Assembly: GCA_029233925.1 (NCBI GenBank)
Contig: JARGOX010000008.1
Location: 1-64,000 of the forward strand
Direction of reading: 5' to 3'
DNA: 64,000 nucleotides
Source: Rhizobiaceae bacterium
Lineage (GTDB): Bacteria > Pseudomonadota > Alphaproteobacteria > Rhizobiales > Rhizobiaceae
Shown here: piece after piece, positions 33,541-41,588 of the stretch
Layout of the letters: every line of letters begins with the position of its first letter
How positions within the stretch are numbered: position 1 is the first letter of the stretch
The notes under the pieces: generated by a model
Seen by the model: only the letters and a program-made list of their open reading frames with translations
The model's database searches: none
What the model was told of the DNA's origin: nothing
Made by a program: the position numbers and the translations under genes

Positions 33541-34596
33541 ATGCTAAACAGGATAACCCGGCGTATGATCGTCAAACTGGGACTTGCCGCCATGGCGACG
33601 ACCGGACTTGGTTTTGCCGCCCAGGCGGCAGACATGCCCAAACCATTCGACAAGCCCGGTGACGTCAAGATCGCGCTGGTGCGCTATCTTTCAACCGGTG
33701 ACTTCTTTCAGGCCTATCTGTCCGGTGTCGAACGTCAGTCCGCTGCGCTTGGCGTGGACCTGCGCATCTTCGATTCACGCCAGGATGCAGCCCTGCAGGC
33801 CGACATGGTCGATCAGGCCATTGCTCTGGGTGTGGACGGCATCGTTGTTCAGCATGGCCTGACGGAAGCCATGTCCGAGGCCGTGCAACGCGCCGTCGAT
33901 GCCGGCATCAAGGTGGTGGCTTTCGATGTGAATGTCGGAAACCCGGCCGTGCCGCAGATCGAGCAGAGCGACCAGCTTCTGGCGCAGCTCGCCCTCGAAC
34001 AGGCGATTAAGGACAATGGTGAAAGCTTCACCGCCGGTTACGTCTATGTGGCCGGTATCGCACCTCTGGATCGCCGCGATGAAAAATGGCGGGAATTCAA
34101 GGAAAAATATCCCGGCATCAATGAAGTGGCCCAGTTCGGGACGCTCGACAATCCGATCGCAAACTCGGTCGCCAACCAGGCCTCTGCCGTGTTGCGCGCC
34201 AATCCGACCATCAATGTGATGTTCGCTCCCTATGACGAATTTGCCAAGGGTGTGAAGATTGCCGTTGATGAGGCGGGTCTCAACAATGACGTCAAGATCT
34301 ACAGCGCCGACGTCTCTTCGTCCGATATTCAGGCGATGCGTGAAGGCGACAGCGCCTGGGTTGCCACGGCTGCCACCAATCCGGCGGTTGTCGGCGAGGT
34401 ATCCGTGCGTGCTCTTGCCATGTTGCTGGCAGGTGAAGATCCAGGCCACAATGTCATCGTGCCGCCAACCTTGATCACGCGTGACATGCTGATGGAACTC
34501 GACATCGAAAACATGGAACAGCTTTCGGCCAAACTGCCGCAGTTCGCCCATGCCGATGTTGCCGTTGCCGACTGGATGCCATTGCCGAGCCGCTGA
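33541..34596 (+). CDS. sugar ABC transporter substrate-binding protein (RbsB-like)
   Basis: A 351-aa periplasmic binding protein (Peripla_BP_4 type). The N-terminus MLNRITRRMIVKLGLAAMAT, cut after QAA near residue 30, is a signal peptide with paired arginines. Mature motifs include KIALVRYLSTGDFFQAYLSG, ALGVDGIVVQHG and VMFAPYDEFAKGVKIAVDEA. GGGAGG precedes ATG 33541. It is the third gene of the importer operon, closed by a terminator at 34659. Ligand identity is the key test of the pathway proposed for this cluster. Confidence 0.92.
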   Translation: MLNRITRRMIVKLGLAAMATTGLGFAAQAADMPKPFDKPGDVKIALVRYLSTGDFFQAYLSGVERQSAALGVDLRIFDSRQDAALQADMVDQAIALGVDGIVVQHGLTEAMSEAVQRAVDAGIKVVAFDVNVGNPAVPQIEQSDQLLAQLALEQAIKDNGESFTAGYVYVAGIAPLDRRDEKWREFKEKYPGINEVAQFGTLDNPIANSVANQASAVLRANPTINVMFAPYDEFAKGVKIAVDEAGLNNDVKIYSADVSSSDIQAMREGDSAWVATAATNPAVVGEVSVRALAMLLAGEDPGHNVIVPPTLITRDMLMELDIENMEQLSAKLPQFAHADVAVADWMPLPSR

Positions 34597-34658
34597 GTTC
34601 GGCTTGAACACCACACTGCAGATCATTTCACAGATGTCTGGTCTGCAGTTGAGAGAAG

Positions 34659-34686
34659 AGGGTGGCGCTGGCGTCACCCTTTTTTT
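34659..34686 (+). terminator. intrinsic terminator after the sugar importer operon
   Basis: AGGGTGGCGC pairs with GCGTCACCCT (one G-T pair) and is followed by seven T's. Confidence 0.85.
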
Positions 34687-34742
34687 GTTTCCGTTCTATG
34701 CTATGGGACATTAAAGCCCGATGGAATACGAGAGCCTGCCTG

Positions 34743-35603
34743 ATGAAATTGCCGTTTGCTTGCCGCATTTTTCTGATCATCTGTCTTAGCCTCGGCGTGA
34801 GCGCGGCCCGGCCCGTCATGGCGCAACAGGCTTCTGCGGCAATTCCCAATTACTGGGACCCGCGCGAGCGGATTATCGTTCCGGATCTGTCGCCGCGCAC
34901 CCGCATACGCTTTTTGACCACGCATGATTTTCCACCCTTCAACTTCATTGACCAGCACAGCCGGGTATCGGGTTTTCACGTCGATCTGGCGCGGGAAATC
35001 TGTGATGAACTGGGCGTGGCGGCAAAATGCCAGGTCCAGATTCTGCCATGGGATGAACTGTCGGCGGCCATGCAGACCGGGCAGGGCGAAGCCATCATCG
35101 CCGGCCTTGGCATGAGCGAGACAAGCCGCAAGGATTATCTCTTCACACGGCCGTTTCTAAAATTTCCGGCGCGGTTTGTCCGGATGAAAACCACTGCGAT
35201 TGAGGGAGAAGATGCAACGGCCCTGGCCGACAAGAAGGTCGGTGTTCTTGCCAATTCGACCCACGCGGCAATGTTGCGCGCCTATTTCCCGGACATTCAA
35301 TCGGTCACATTTGACCGACCCGACTGGCTCTATGACGCAATGAAGTCCGGCGACGTCGATGCCATTTTCGGCGATGGCGTACAATTGTCTTTCTGGCTGA
35401 CGAGCAAGGGGGCGAAAGACTGCTGTGCCTATTTCGATGGTCCCTATTTCGCCCCGTCATTCCTCGGCGAAGGCCTGTCGATCGCGGTGCGGCGCGACAG
35501 TCCTGATCTGGTCGAGGCCTTTGATCATGCGCTGCTGGAAATCAGCAAGGACGGCCGCATGCGCGAATTGTACTTCCGCTATTTTCCCAATGGATTGTAC
35601 TGA
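34743..35603 (+). CDS. family 3 extracellular solute-binding protein (amino-acid type)
   Basis: A 286-aa exported protein with a signal peptide (MKLPFACRIFLIICLSLGVS, cleavage after MAQQ). The SBP_bac_3 fold is shown by IRFLTTHDFPPFNFIDQHSR, then SGFHVDLAREICDELGV, IIAGLGMSETSRKDYLFTRP and a DAIFGDGVQLSFWL region. No permease or ATPase gene is adjacent, so it is an orphan binding protein, or a sensory or enzymatic variant. ATG 34743 is preferred because it yields a proper signal peptide; a longer frame starts at 34662 inside the terminator region. Confidence 0.82.
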   Translation: MKLPFACRIFLIICLSLGVSAARPVMAQQASAAIPNYWDPRERIIVPDLSPRTRIRFLTTHDFPPFNFIDQHSRVSGFHVDLAREICDELGVAAKCQVQILPWDELSAAMQTGQGEAIIAGLGMSETSRKDYLFTRPFLKFPARFVRMKTTAIEGEDATALADKKVGVLANSTHAAMLRAYFPDIQSVTFDRPDWLYDAMKSGDVDAIFGDGVQLSFWLTSKGAKDCCAYFDGPYFAPSFLGEGLSIAVRRDSPDLVEAFDHALLEISKDGRMRELYFRYFPNGLY

Positions 35604-35610
35604 GCGGATT

Positions 35611-36420
35611 TTACCGGCGAAAGGGCAACATCAGGGCCCATGCCAGGCGTGAAGGCGCCTTGTCACGATATTCCTTCAGGCCGATCTCCATGCCCTCATG
35701 ACCAAGTCTTGGCTGCGCCCAATAGGTCTTGAACAGCCGGTCCCAGAAGGGAAAATTGAAACCGTAATTGGTATCGGTTTCCCTGTGGTCGCTGGAATGG
35801 TGGACCCGGTGCATATCAGGCGTCACCAGCACCAGCCGCAGCACCCGGTCAAGCCCCAGTGGCAGGCGGGCATTGGAATGGTTGAACATGGCGGTGCCAT
35901 TGAGCACGATCTCGAAAATAAGAACAGCCACGGCCGGTGGGCCCAGACACACAATGATCAGCGCTTTCCAGAGCATGGAAAGGACGATTTCAAGCGGGTG
36001 AAAGCGCAGCGCTGTGGTCACGTCAAAACCCGTGTCGCAATGGTGCATGCGGTGAATGCGCCACAACAGGGGTATCTTGTGGCTGGCGACATGTTCCAGC
36101 CAGACGGAGAAATCCAGAATGACAAAAGCAATGATTCCGGCAATCCAGACCGGAACGTCAAGATAGGCGAACAATCCATAGCCCTGCTCGCTGGCCCATA
36201 GGGCCGTGCCGACGGCTGCCAGGGGAAAGATCACCCGAAGGGCGATGGATGAAATCACCACCATCGACAAATTGGTGAACCATCGGCGCGCCTTCAGGGC
36301 GCCGATGACTTCGTCGCGCTGCAGGCGTGGCCCCAGAAGTTCGAACAGGGCCATCGACAGAAAAATGACAGCGAAGGCCAGCAACCGCACCAGGGGTTCA
36401 GACAGGCCAAACAGCTCCAT
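35611..36420 (-). CDS. sterol desaturase / fatty acid hydroxylase family protein
   Basis: A 269-aa membrane protein with four to five hydrophobic helices and the histidine clusters of the di-iron fatty acid hydroxylase superfamily: HVASHK, HRMHH, NHSN and HRVHHSSDHRETD. Members hydroxylate or desaturate lipids at the inner membrane. The start ATG 36420 is the plausible first Met of a helix. It is convergent with the preceding binding-protein gene (8 bp between stops). The lipid substrate is unknown. Confidence 0.88.
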   Translation of the reverse strand: MELFGLSEPLVRLLAFAVIFLSMALFELLGPRLQRDEVIGALKARRWFTNLSMVVISSIALRVIFPLAAVGTALWASEQGYGLFAYLDVPVWIAGIIAFVILDFSVWLEHVASHKIPLLWRIHRMHHCDTGFDVTTALRFHPLEIVLSMLWKALIIVCLGPPAVAVLIFEIVLNGTAMFNHSNARLPLGLDRVLRLVLVTPDMHRVHHSSDHRETDTNYGFNFPFWDRLFKTYWAQPRLGHEGMEIGLKEYRDKAPSRLAWALMLPFRR

Positions 36421-36442
36421 TCATGATCTCCGGTTGATAAGT

Positions 36443-36856
36443 CTAGTGGGTGCGATAGCGCGCCATGGCGCCACGTTCGATGGCTGCGCATGTCAATTTG
36501 TCGAGGCCCAACCTGTCACGCAGCAGTTGCAGCAGTCGAAGCTCTTCCTGCTCCACATGCAGATCGGCAGCGGCAATCTCCACGGCCAGCGCGTAAGCCG
36601 TATCGTAGAGATTATGCGGCAATGCGTCATGCACAATCAGAAGGACGGTATCAAGACCATCCTGTTCGCTCAAAATGGCCCCGCAATCCTTCGATACCCG
36701 CAGCAGTCTTTCCTCATTGAAGTCGTTGAAAATAGGCACGGTACGCGTGATATTTCCGATCTGCCCCAATTCGGCATCGGTCATGCTTCTGTCAACGGCG
36801 GACATTGTAACCATGATATAAATGAGTGCGTCCTGAATTGTGATCGGAGATGACAT
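36443..36856 (-). CDS. TerB-family (tellurite resistance-like) protein
   Basis: A 137-aa all-helical cytoplasmic protein. The internal duplication typical of TerB-like domains is visible: AVDRSMTDAELGQIGNI (about 19-35) and AAADLHVEQEELRLLQLLRD (about 92-111), each with a D-x-x-x-x-x-E metal-binding pattern. The role in housekeeping contexts is unknown; tellurite resistance itself is not implied. ATG 36856 is chosen because the family begins near ITIQDALIYIMV. Confidence 0.75.
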   Translation of the reverse strand: MSSPITIQDALIYIMVTMSAVDRSMTDAELGQIGNITRTVPIFNDFNEERLLRVSKDCGAILSEQDGLDTVLLIVHDALPHNLYDTAYALAVEIAAADLHVEQEELRLLQLLRDRLGLDKLTCAAIERGAMARYRTH

Positions 36857-37159
36857 GCAAGGTCCTTCTGCATCTGCTTGCGAATATGATTGCACCTAAA
36901 CTAGGAACCGGCGGGAGCGAGCGCAAGGCCGTTGTTTCGCATGGCTGTGACAAAACCAAGGCAGGCCGACGATATATGCGCTGCAACATTGACCTTGAAC
37001 CGCCTTCGGCATAGGTTCCGCGCGCCGCTGAGGGTGTAAATTTCTGCGGCAAAACCGACCAACCATGTTAAATGGCCCGATGATGATCGCCGGGTAAAAG
37101 AGTTCCAGCCAATCTGGCTGAGCAGTCCATTGCCGACTGTGCACAATCGTGAAAGTGAA
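36857..37159. other. divergent intergenic region TerB-like / lysS
   Basis: About 300 bp holding promoters in both directions. Several overlapping minus-strand frames reach into it, but none has a start signal or family match. No RNA gene was recognised. Confidence 0.4.
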
Positions 37160-38827
37160 ATGATGCGTACGAACCGTCCGACCGAGCTCGATCTTGATGA
37201 AGATATGATGGCGGCAGCGGCGCAGGCGAAAGCCTGGCCGTTCGAAGAGGCACGCAAAATCATCAAACGCTATGAAAATAGCGGCTTTCCCGATGTTGTG
37301 CTGTTCGAAACCGGATACGGCCCCTCCGGGCTCCCGCATATCGGCACATTCGGCGAGGTTGCGCGCACCTCCATGGTGCGCCATGCTTTCCGCGTCCTGA
37401 CCGGCGACAGCGTCAAGACAAAGATCCTGTGCTTTTCCGATGATATGGACGGATTGCGCAAGGTGCCGACCAATCTGCCGAACCAGGAAATGCTGCAGGA
37501 GCATCTGGGCAAGCCGCTCAGCCGTATTCCTGACCCCTTTTCCAATGAATATCCCTCCTTTGGCGCTGCCAACAATGCCCGTCTGAGGGTCTTCCTTGAT
37601 CGCTTCGGCTTTGATTACGAGTTCGCCTCGGCAACCGATTATTATACGCAAGGGCGCTTCGACGAAGCCCTGTTGCGCATGCTGGCTGTCTATGACGATG
37701 TGATGAAGATCATTCTTCCCACCCTTGGCGAGGAGCGTCGCCAGACCTATTCGCCCTTCCTGCCTGTGTGCAAGCGCACCGGCAAGGTTCTGCAGGTGCC
37801 GATGATTGCCCGTGATGCAGAGGCCGGCACCATCACCTACCTTGATCCGGAAACCGGTGAAGCGGTGGAAACCGGCGTGACGGGCGGCCAGGTCAAGTGC
37901 CAGTGGAAGGCCGATTGGGCGCTGCGCTGGTTTGCCCTTGGCGTCGACTACGAAATGGCCGGCAAGGACCTGATTGACAGTGTCACCCTGTCTTCAAAGG
38001 TCTGCCGGGCGCTTGGCGGGCGTGCACCGGAAGGTTTCAATTACGAGCTGTTTCTTGATGAAAACGGCCAGAAGATTTCAAAGTCGAAAGGCAACGGCCT
38101 GACGATCAACGATTGGCTGGCCTATGCATCGGAGGAAAGCCTCAGCCTCTACATGTTCCAGAAGCCCAAGACGGCCAAGAAGCTGTATTTCGATGTGATT
38201 CCCAAGGCTGTCGATGAATATTATACATTCCTGTCGGCCTATCAGCGCCAGGACTGGAAAAACCGTTTGGGCAACCCGGTCTGGCACATGCATGACGGCA
38301 ATCCGCCCAATATTGAAAATCCGGTGCCTTTCGCCATGCTGCTCAATCTTGTCAGCGCCTCCAATGCCGAAAACAGCGATGTTCTGTGGGGGTATATTTC
38401 CCGCTACGCGCCCGGTGTGACGCAGCAGACGCATCCCGAGCTGGATGAACTGGTTGGCTATGCAATTCGTTACTTCAATGATTTCGTCAAACCCAACAAG
38501 GTTTTCCGTGCGGCTGATCCGGTCGAACGCGAGGCGCTTGCAGCCTTTGACCAGAAACTTGCCGAACTGCCTGATGATGCCGATGGTTCGATGATTCAGG
38601 ACGCACTGCTGGACGTGGCCCGGGAAATCGAGCGCTATCAGGATCTGAAAAAGACCAGCCCGCAAGGCGGTCCGGGCGTTTCGGTTGCCGTTTTCCAGAT
38701 GCTTTATCAGGTGCTTTTGGGCCAGGAGCGCGGTCCGCGTTTTGGCTCCTTCGTTGCGCTCTACGGCATCAGGGAGACCCGTGCGCTCATTGCGAAGGCT
38801 CTGGCGGATCAACTGACACGGGATTGA
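37160..38827 (+). CDS. lysine--tRNA ligase, class I
   Basis: A 555-aa class I lysyl-tRNA synthetase, the archaeal-type enzyme also used by many alphaproteobacteria. It charges tRNA-Lys with lysine. The HIGH-type motif is in [20 protein letters not shown], and the KMSKS-type motif reads KISKSKGNG (about residues 308-316). ATG 37160, followed by a second ATG, has GAAAG upstream. Its 3' end overlaps the convergent SNase-like gene by 41 bp. Confidence 0.93.
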   Translation: MMRTNRPTELDLDEDMMAAAAQAKAWPFEEARKIIKRYENSGFPDVVLFETGYGPSGLPHIGTFGEVARTSMVRHAFRVLTGDSVKTKILCFSDDMDGLRKVPTNLPNQEMLQEHLGKPLSRIPDPFSNEYPSFGAANNARLRVFLDRFGFDYEFASATDYYTQGRFDEALLRMLAVYDDVMKIILPTLGEERRQTYSPFLPVCKRTGKVLQVPMIARDAEAGTITYLDPETGEAVETGVTGGQVKCQWKADWALRWFALGVDYEMAGKDLIDSVTLSSKVCRALGGRAPEGFNYELFLDENGQKISKSKGNGLTINDWLAYASEESLSLYMFQKPKTAKKLYFDVIPKAVDEYYTFLSAYQRQDWKNRLGNPVWHMHDGNPPNIENPVPFAMLLNLVSASNAENSDVLWGYISRYAPGVTQQTHPELDELVGYAIRYFNDFVKPNKVFRAADPVEREALAAFDQKLAELPDDADGSMIQDALLDVAREIERYQDLKKTSPQGGPGVSVAVFQMLYQVLLGQERGPRFGSFVALYGIRETRALIAKALADQLTRD

Positions 38828-39557
38828 GGCTGACGGACAGTTCTGCCTGGCTGTCAGGCAGATCAGGCCTGGGACCGCGCGGGTCGTCGCCATAGAGGCC
38901 CTTGCCGGCCTCACGTGCGGCCTGCGCGACTTCAGCATAGGCGCTGCCTTCGATGGCGCGCGCCCAACCGCTGCCGGCAAGCCAGGCAGCGGGGTCCTCT
39001 TTGCCCACCTCACAGGAGGCCGTGATCACATCGCTCCATTTAGCCGCTGGCACAGTGCAATTCATTGAGCGTCCGCGCAGGAAGTTGCGAAAGGCCGTGC
39101 GTGCGATGATGCCGCAGGGCCAGGGTGAGCCGGAGGGGCTTTCACAGGTCTCGCCGGTCTCGACAACCTCAAGGCCTTCCAGCTGCAACACGGCCTTTCC
39201 ATAGGTCACCCGCCCGGCGGCAGTCACCACAGGGCGATGCAGCAAGGTTCTGCGCGGTCCCGTCTGTTTTGGCGGCTTCGGTGTCAACGCCTTGCGCGGT
39301 GGCAGGCGTTCCAGCGCCGCCGTATGTTTTGCAAAGGGTTGGGCAAACAGTTTGGGGGCAATGGGGCGCGGGGCGTTTATGACGGGTGCTGGCCCCTGTG
39401 CCGGCTGTGGTGCCGGCTCGGCTATCGGTGCCGCGACTTTTGCTTCCGCCTCTGAAGATCGAGGGCGGCTTTCAACGGGGATAGTGTCGTCAGGGACAAA
39501 TTGATAAAGGATCACGGCTGCAATCACCAGCGCGAGCAGGCTCAAAAGTGATCGGCG
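38787..39557 (-). CDS. exported thermonuclease (SNase)-like protein
   Basis: A 256-aa protein with an N-terminal membrane or signal segment ([20 protein letters not shown]), a Pro/Ala-rich linker (residues about 30-105) and a C-terminal SNase-like domain. The domain reads [40 protein letters not shown], and [10 protein letters not shown] with [13 protein letters not shown]. The catalytic Arg/Glu set of active nucleases is only partly recognisable, so activity is uncertain. ATG 39557 is chosen for the signal segment. Its last codons overlap the lysS 3' end on the other strand. Confidence 0.7.
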   Translation of the reverse strand, partial: RRSLLSLLALVIAAVILYQFVPDDTIPVESRPRSSEAEAKVAAPIAEPAPQPAQGPAPVINAPRPIAPKLFAQPFAKHTAALERLPPRKALTPKPPKQTGPRRTLLHRPVVTAAGRVTYGKAVLQLEGLEVVETGETCESPSGSPWPCGIIARTAFRNFLRGRSMNCTVPAAKWSDVITASCEVGKEDPAAWLAGSGWARAIEGSAYAEVAQAAREAGKGLYGDDPRGPRPDLPDSQAELSVSLNPVSVDPPEPSQ

Positions 39558-39673
39558 CATGTTCTGGTTTTCCCCCCTGTCGTTTCTGCGTTGAGCCACA
39601 ACAACCACAATACAATGGATTGTCTTTCAAATGGCGTTAAACGTCAAACAACATGCGCATCAGGAAGCCGGAC

Positions 39674-39702
39674 AATAAAAAGCCGCCAGCGAGGGCGGCT
39701 TT
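39674..39702 (-). terminator. intrinsic terminator downstream of the DUF1127 gene
   Basis: AAAGCCGCC-AGCGA-GGGCGGCTTT on the plus strand. Read on the minus strand the stem is followed by TTTTTATT. Confidence 0.8.
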
Positions 39703-39738
39703 GATGGCACAGAGACGATTTCCCGGATGGGAGCGGTC

Positions 39739-39888
39739 TCAGTTGGGGCGGCGATGGCCCAGAACAACTGCGTTGATGTCGCCACGGAAAATGCCGAGAT
39801 CGGAAAGTTCGCGGTCCGACATGCGGCTCAGTTCGTCACAGGCGCGGCGCTGGGCGGCGCGGCTTTTGAATAGGTTCATAATAGACAT
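39739..39888 (-). CDS. DUF1127 domain-containing small protein (YjiS-like)
   Basis: A 49-aa basic protein. The DUF1127 signature is RACDELSRMSDRELSDLGIF followed by RGDI. Small DUF1127 proteins in alphaproteobacteria affect RNA and phosphate or carbon metabolism, and some bind RNA. ATG 39888 (MSIMNLF) has AGAGAG upstream. It is monocistronic, with a strong terminator 40 bp downstream. Confidence 0.88.
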   Translation of the reverse strand: MSIMNLFKSRAAQRRACDELSRMSDRELSDLGIFRGDINAVVLGHRRPN

Positions 39889-40066
39889 GGTAGCTCTCTT
39901 CTTTTTCTTGAATACAGCGTTCTCCGCTGTTGTTTTCTTGTGAACCGTATATGGGAGCAAACCACCCAATAGAGCAGTGATAAAAACGCAAGGGTGCCCT
40001 GCATTTCCGCAATGGTCAGGGTTGCCGGAACCGCATGAGTCTATCTGTGAAAGAAAGCCGGATACT

Positions 40067-40732
40067 CTATTGACTGGCCCACACAATGCGGCCGATCCAC
40101 TCGACCTCGCTTCTCTTGAAGCTCCGGTCGGGATGGTCGGGATTGAGCGATGACAGCGCGATTATCTTCGCATCCATATGGCGAAGCACCTTCGCCATGA
40201 TCTCGCCCTCGCAGGTTATGACAACCACACGGTCGCCCTTTCTGACCGGGGATTCCGGGTCGACAATCAAGGTGTCGCCATTGCGATAAAGCGGCTGCAT
40301 GGATTCGCCCTGTACCTTCAGCGCATAGGCGTGCCGGGTTGTGGCCGCAGGCAATTCCACCATGTCCCAGCCATGGCCTGTCGGATAGCCGCCATCATCA
40401 AAATAGCCGCCGCTGCCGGCCTGGGCGAACCCCAGCAACGGAACCTGTTGTGAGGCCCGTTGTGAGGCCTGTGTGCCTTGCGTGTTTTCAATGCGCTCAA
40501 TGGGCGATCCGGCAAGGCCGGCAAAGTCCTGGAGCGAACATTGGGTGGCGTTCAGGACCCGGGAGAGGGACTCCGTGGACGGCCAGCGCAACCGGCCGTC
40601 TGCTCTCTGGCGCTTTGATCTGTTGAAGGAGGTCGGGTCGAGGCCTGCCAGACGGGCCAAGGCGGAGGCTGAAACCCCATTGTGTTCAGCCAGCGCGTCA
40701 ATGGCCGACCATATTTGCGCGTGCGATAACAA
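40067..40732 (-). CDS. LexA-like repressor / S24 family peptidase regulator
   Basis: A 221-aa protein with an N-terminal helix-turn-helix (SASALARLAGLDPTSFNRSK, about 21-40) and a C-terminal S24 autoprotease domain. The catalytic serine is in LKVQGESMQPLYRNGD (about S143) and the lysine probably in GEIMAKVLRH (about 180). Linker residues about 85-94 (TQASQRASQQ) derive from a 12-bp duplication. It resembles phage CI-type or stress-responsive repressors cleaved on DNA damage. No phage genes are adjacent, so it is probably a chromosomal regulator. Confidence 0.85.
   Translation of the reverse strand: MLSHAQIWSAIDALAEHNGVSASALARLAGLDPTSFNRSKRQRADGRLRWPSTESLSRVLNATQCSLQDFAGLAGSPIERIENTQGTQASQRASQQVPLLGFAQAGSGGYFDDGGYPTGHGWDMVELPAATTRHAYALKVQGESMQPLYRNGDTLIVDPESPVRKGDRVVVITCEGEIMAKVLRHMDAKIIALSSLNPDHPDRSFKRSEVEWIGRIVWASQ
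40444..40467 (-). repeat. 12-bp tandem repeat in the S24 regulator gene
   Basis: CCTGTTGTGAGG (40444-40455) and CCCGTTGTGAGG (40456-40467) encode repeated ASQ residues in the linker. Confidence 0.65.
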
Positions 40733-40799
40733 GGGCTGTCCTCAACGGAATGATTCCCGACCTTCTACAGCGGATCGTCGTCAAATTGAAGTCTTGGCG

Positions 40800-40850
40800 C
40801 CTGTTCCCCCGTCACCTGTTCCCCAGGCACCTGTCAGGGCCCTGTCAGGC
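40800..40850. repeat. degenerate 15/10-bp tandem repeats
   Basis: CCTGTTCCCCCGTCA and CCTGTTCCCCAGGCA (40800-40829) are followed by CCTGTCAGGGC and CCTGTCAGGC (40830-40850). The array abuts the 3' end of the HCCA-isomerase-like gene. Confidence 0.7.
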
Positions 40851-41459
40851 CTTATAGGGTTTGCGCCCGGTTTTCAGCGCATGTTCGAGCAGCTCGAGCC
40901 TGTCCTGACCCCAGAAGACCTCTCCGTTGAGCACATAGGCCGGAACACCAATTGCATCTGCGGCAATGGCCTCTTCGGAGTTTCTTTCTCTTGTGGCCAC
41001 AACATCCGGTGATGCAGCACGCGCCAGAATATCGGCGGCGTCAAAACCGCAATCCTTCAAAAGGCCGGCAATGACATTGCTGTCGGAAAGATCCCTGTCT
41101 TCAGCCCAAACACCTGCAAACACCTTTTGCATATAGGCCGCCGGATCCTTGCCCGCTTCGACAAGCGCGATGACCGCCTGATCGGCAAGACTGACGTCGA
41201 CCGGGAAATGTTTGGGGGCAAGGTTGATCGGCAATTCACGCAGTTCTGCAAAACGCTGCAATTCAAGCAATCTGTAGCGTTGTCGCACCGGTGGACGCTT
41301 TGCCGGCGGGACAGCGCCCGACACGGCCCACAGTGACATGAGGTTGACCGGCTTGTAGTTCAATTCCACGTCGTGCCGCGCGGCAAGTGCCAGCAACGCC
41401 TGATGTCCGAGATAGACAAATGGCGAGCCGCCAAAGAAATAATAATCAACGACAGCCAT
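40845..41459 (-). CDS. 2-hydroxychromene-2-carboxylate isomerase / DsbA-family oxidoreductase
   Basis: A 204-aa thioredoxin-fold protein of the kappa-GST-like HCCA isomerase group. The N-terminal VVDYYFFGGSPFVYLGHQAL has serine in place of the DsbA cysteine. The C-terminal IGVPAYVLNGEVFWGQDRLE is the cis-proline and GQDR signature of the family. These enzymes isomerise aromatic catabolic intermediates or act as glutathione transferases. ATG 41459 (MAVVDYYF) is chosen over the 41546 start, whose extra residues come from a 13-bp repeat. Confidence 0.85.
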   Translation of the reverse strand: MAVVDYYFFGGSPFVYLGHQALLALAARHDVELNYKPVNLMSLWAVSGAVPPAKRPPVRQRYRLLELQRFAELRELPINLAPKHFPVDVSLADQAVIALVEAGKDPAAYMQKVFAGVWAEDRDLSDSNVIAGLLKDCGFDAADILARAASPDVVATRERNSEEAIAADAIGVPAYVLNGEVFWGQDRLELLEHALKTGRKPYKA

Positions 41460-41467
41460 GTTCAATT

Positions 41468-41493
41468 CCCTGTTTTCGGCCCCTGTTTTCGGC
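41468..41493. repeat. 13-bp direct duplication upstream of the HCCA-isomerase-like gene
   Basis: CCCTGTTTTCGGC is present twice in tandem (41468-41480, 41481-41493), directly before the start codon region. Confidence 0.8.
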
Positions 41494-41543
41494 CCCTGCC
41501 TGATGCTCTGACACATTGCGGGCATCGGCAGACTTTTTTCCAG

Positions 41544-41575
41544 CAAAAAAAACGGACCTCGCGGCCCGTTTTATT
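41544..41575 (-). terminator. intrinsic terminator of the beta-oxidation operon
   Basis: On the minus strand AACGGGCC-GCGAG-GTCCGTT (one G-T pair) is followed by eight T's. It lies just after the stop of the FadB-like gene. Confidence 0.85.
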
Positions 41576-41588
41576 CTTGAGCTTTCGC

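Noticed and set aside
36857-37159. Minus-strand small genes between the TerB-like gene and lysS
   Set aside because: Several overlapping frames, none with a ribosome binding site or recognisable sequence.
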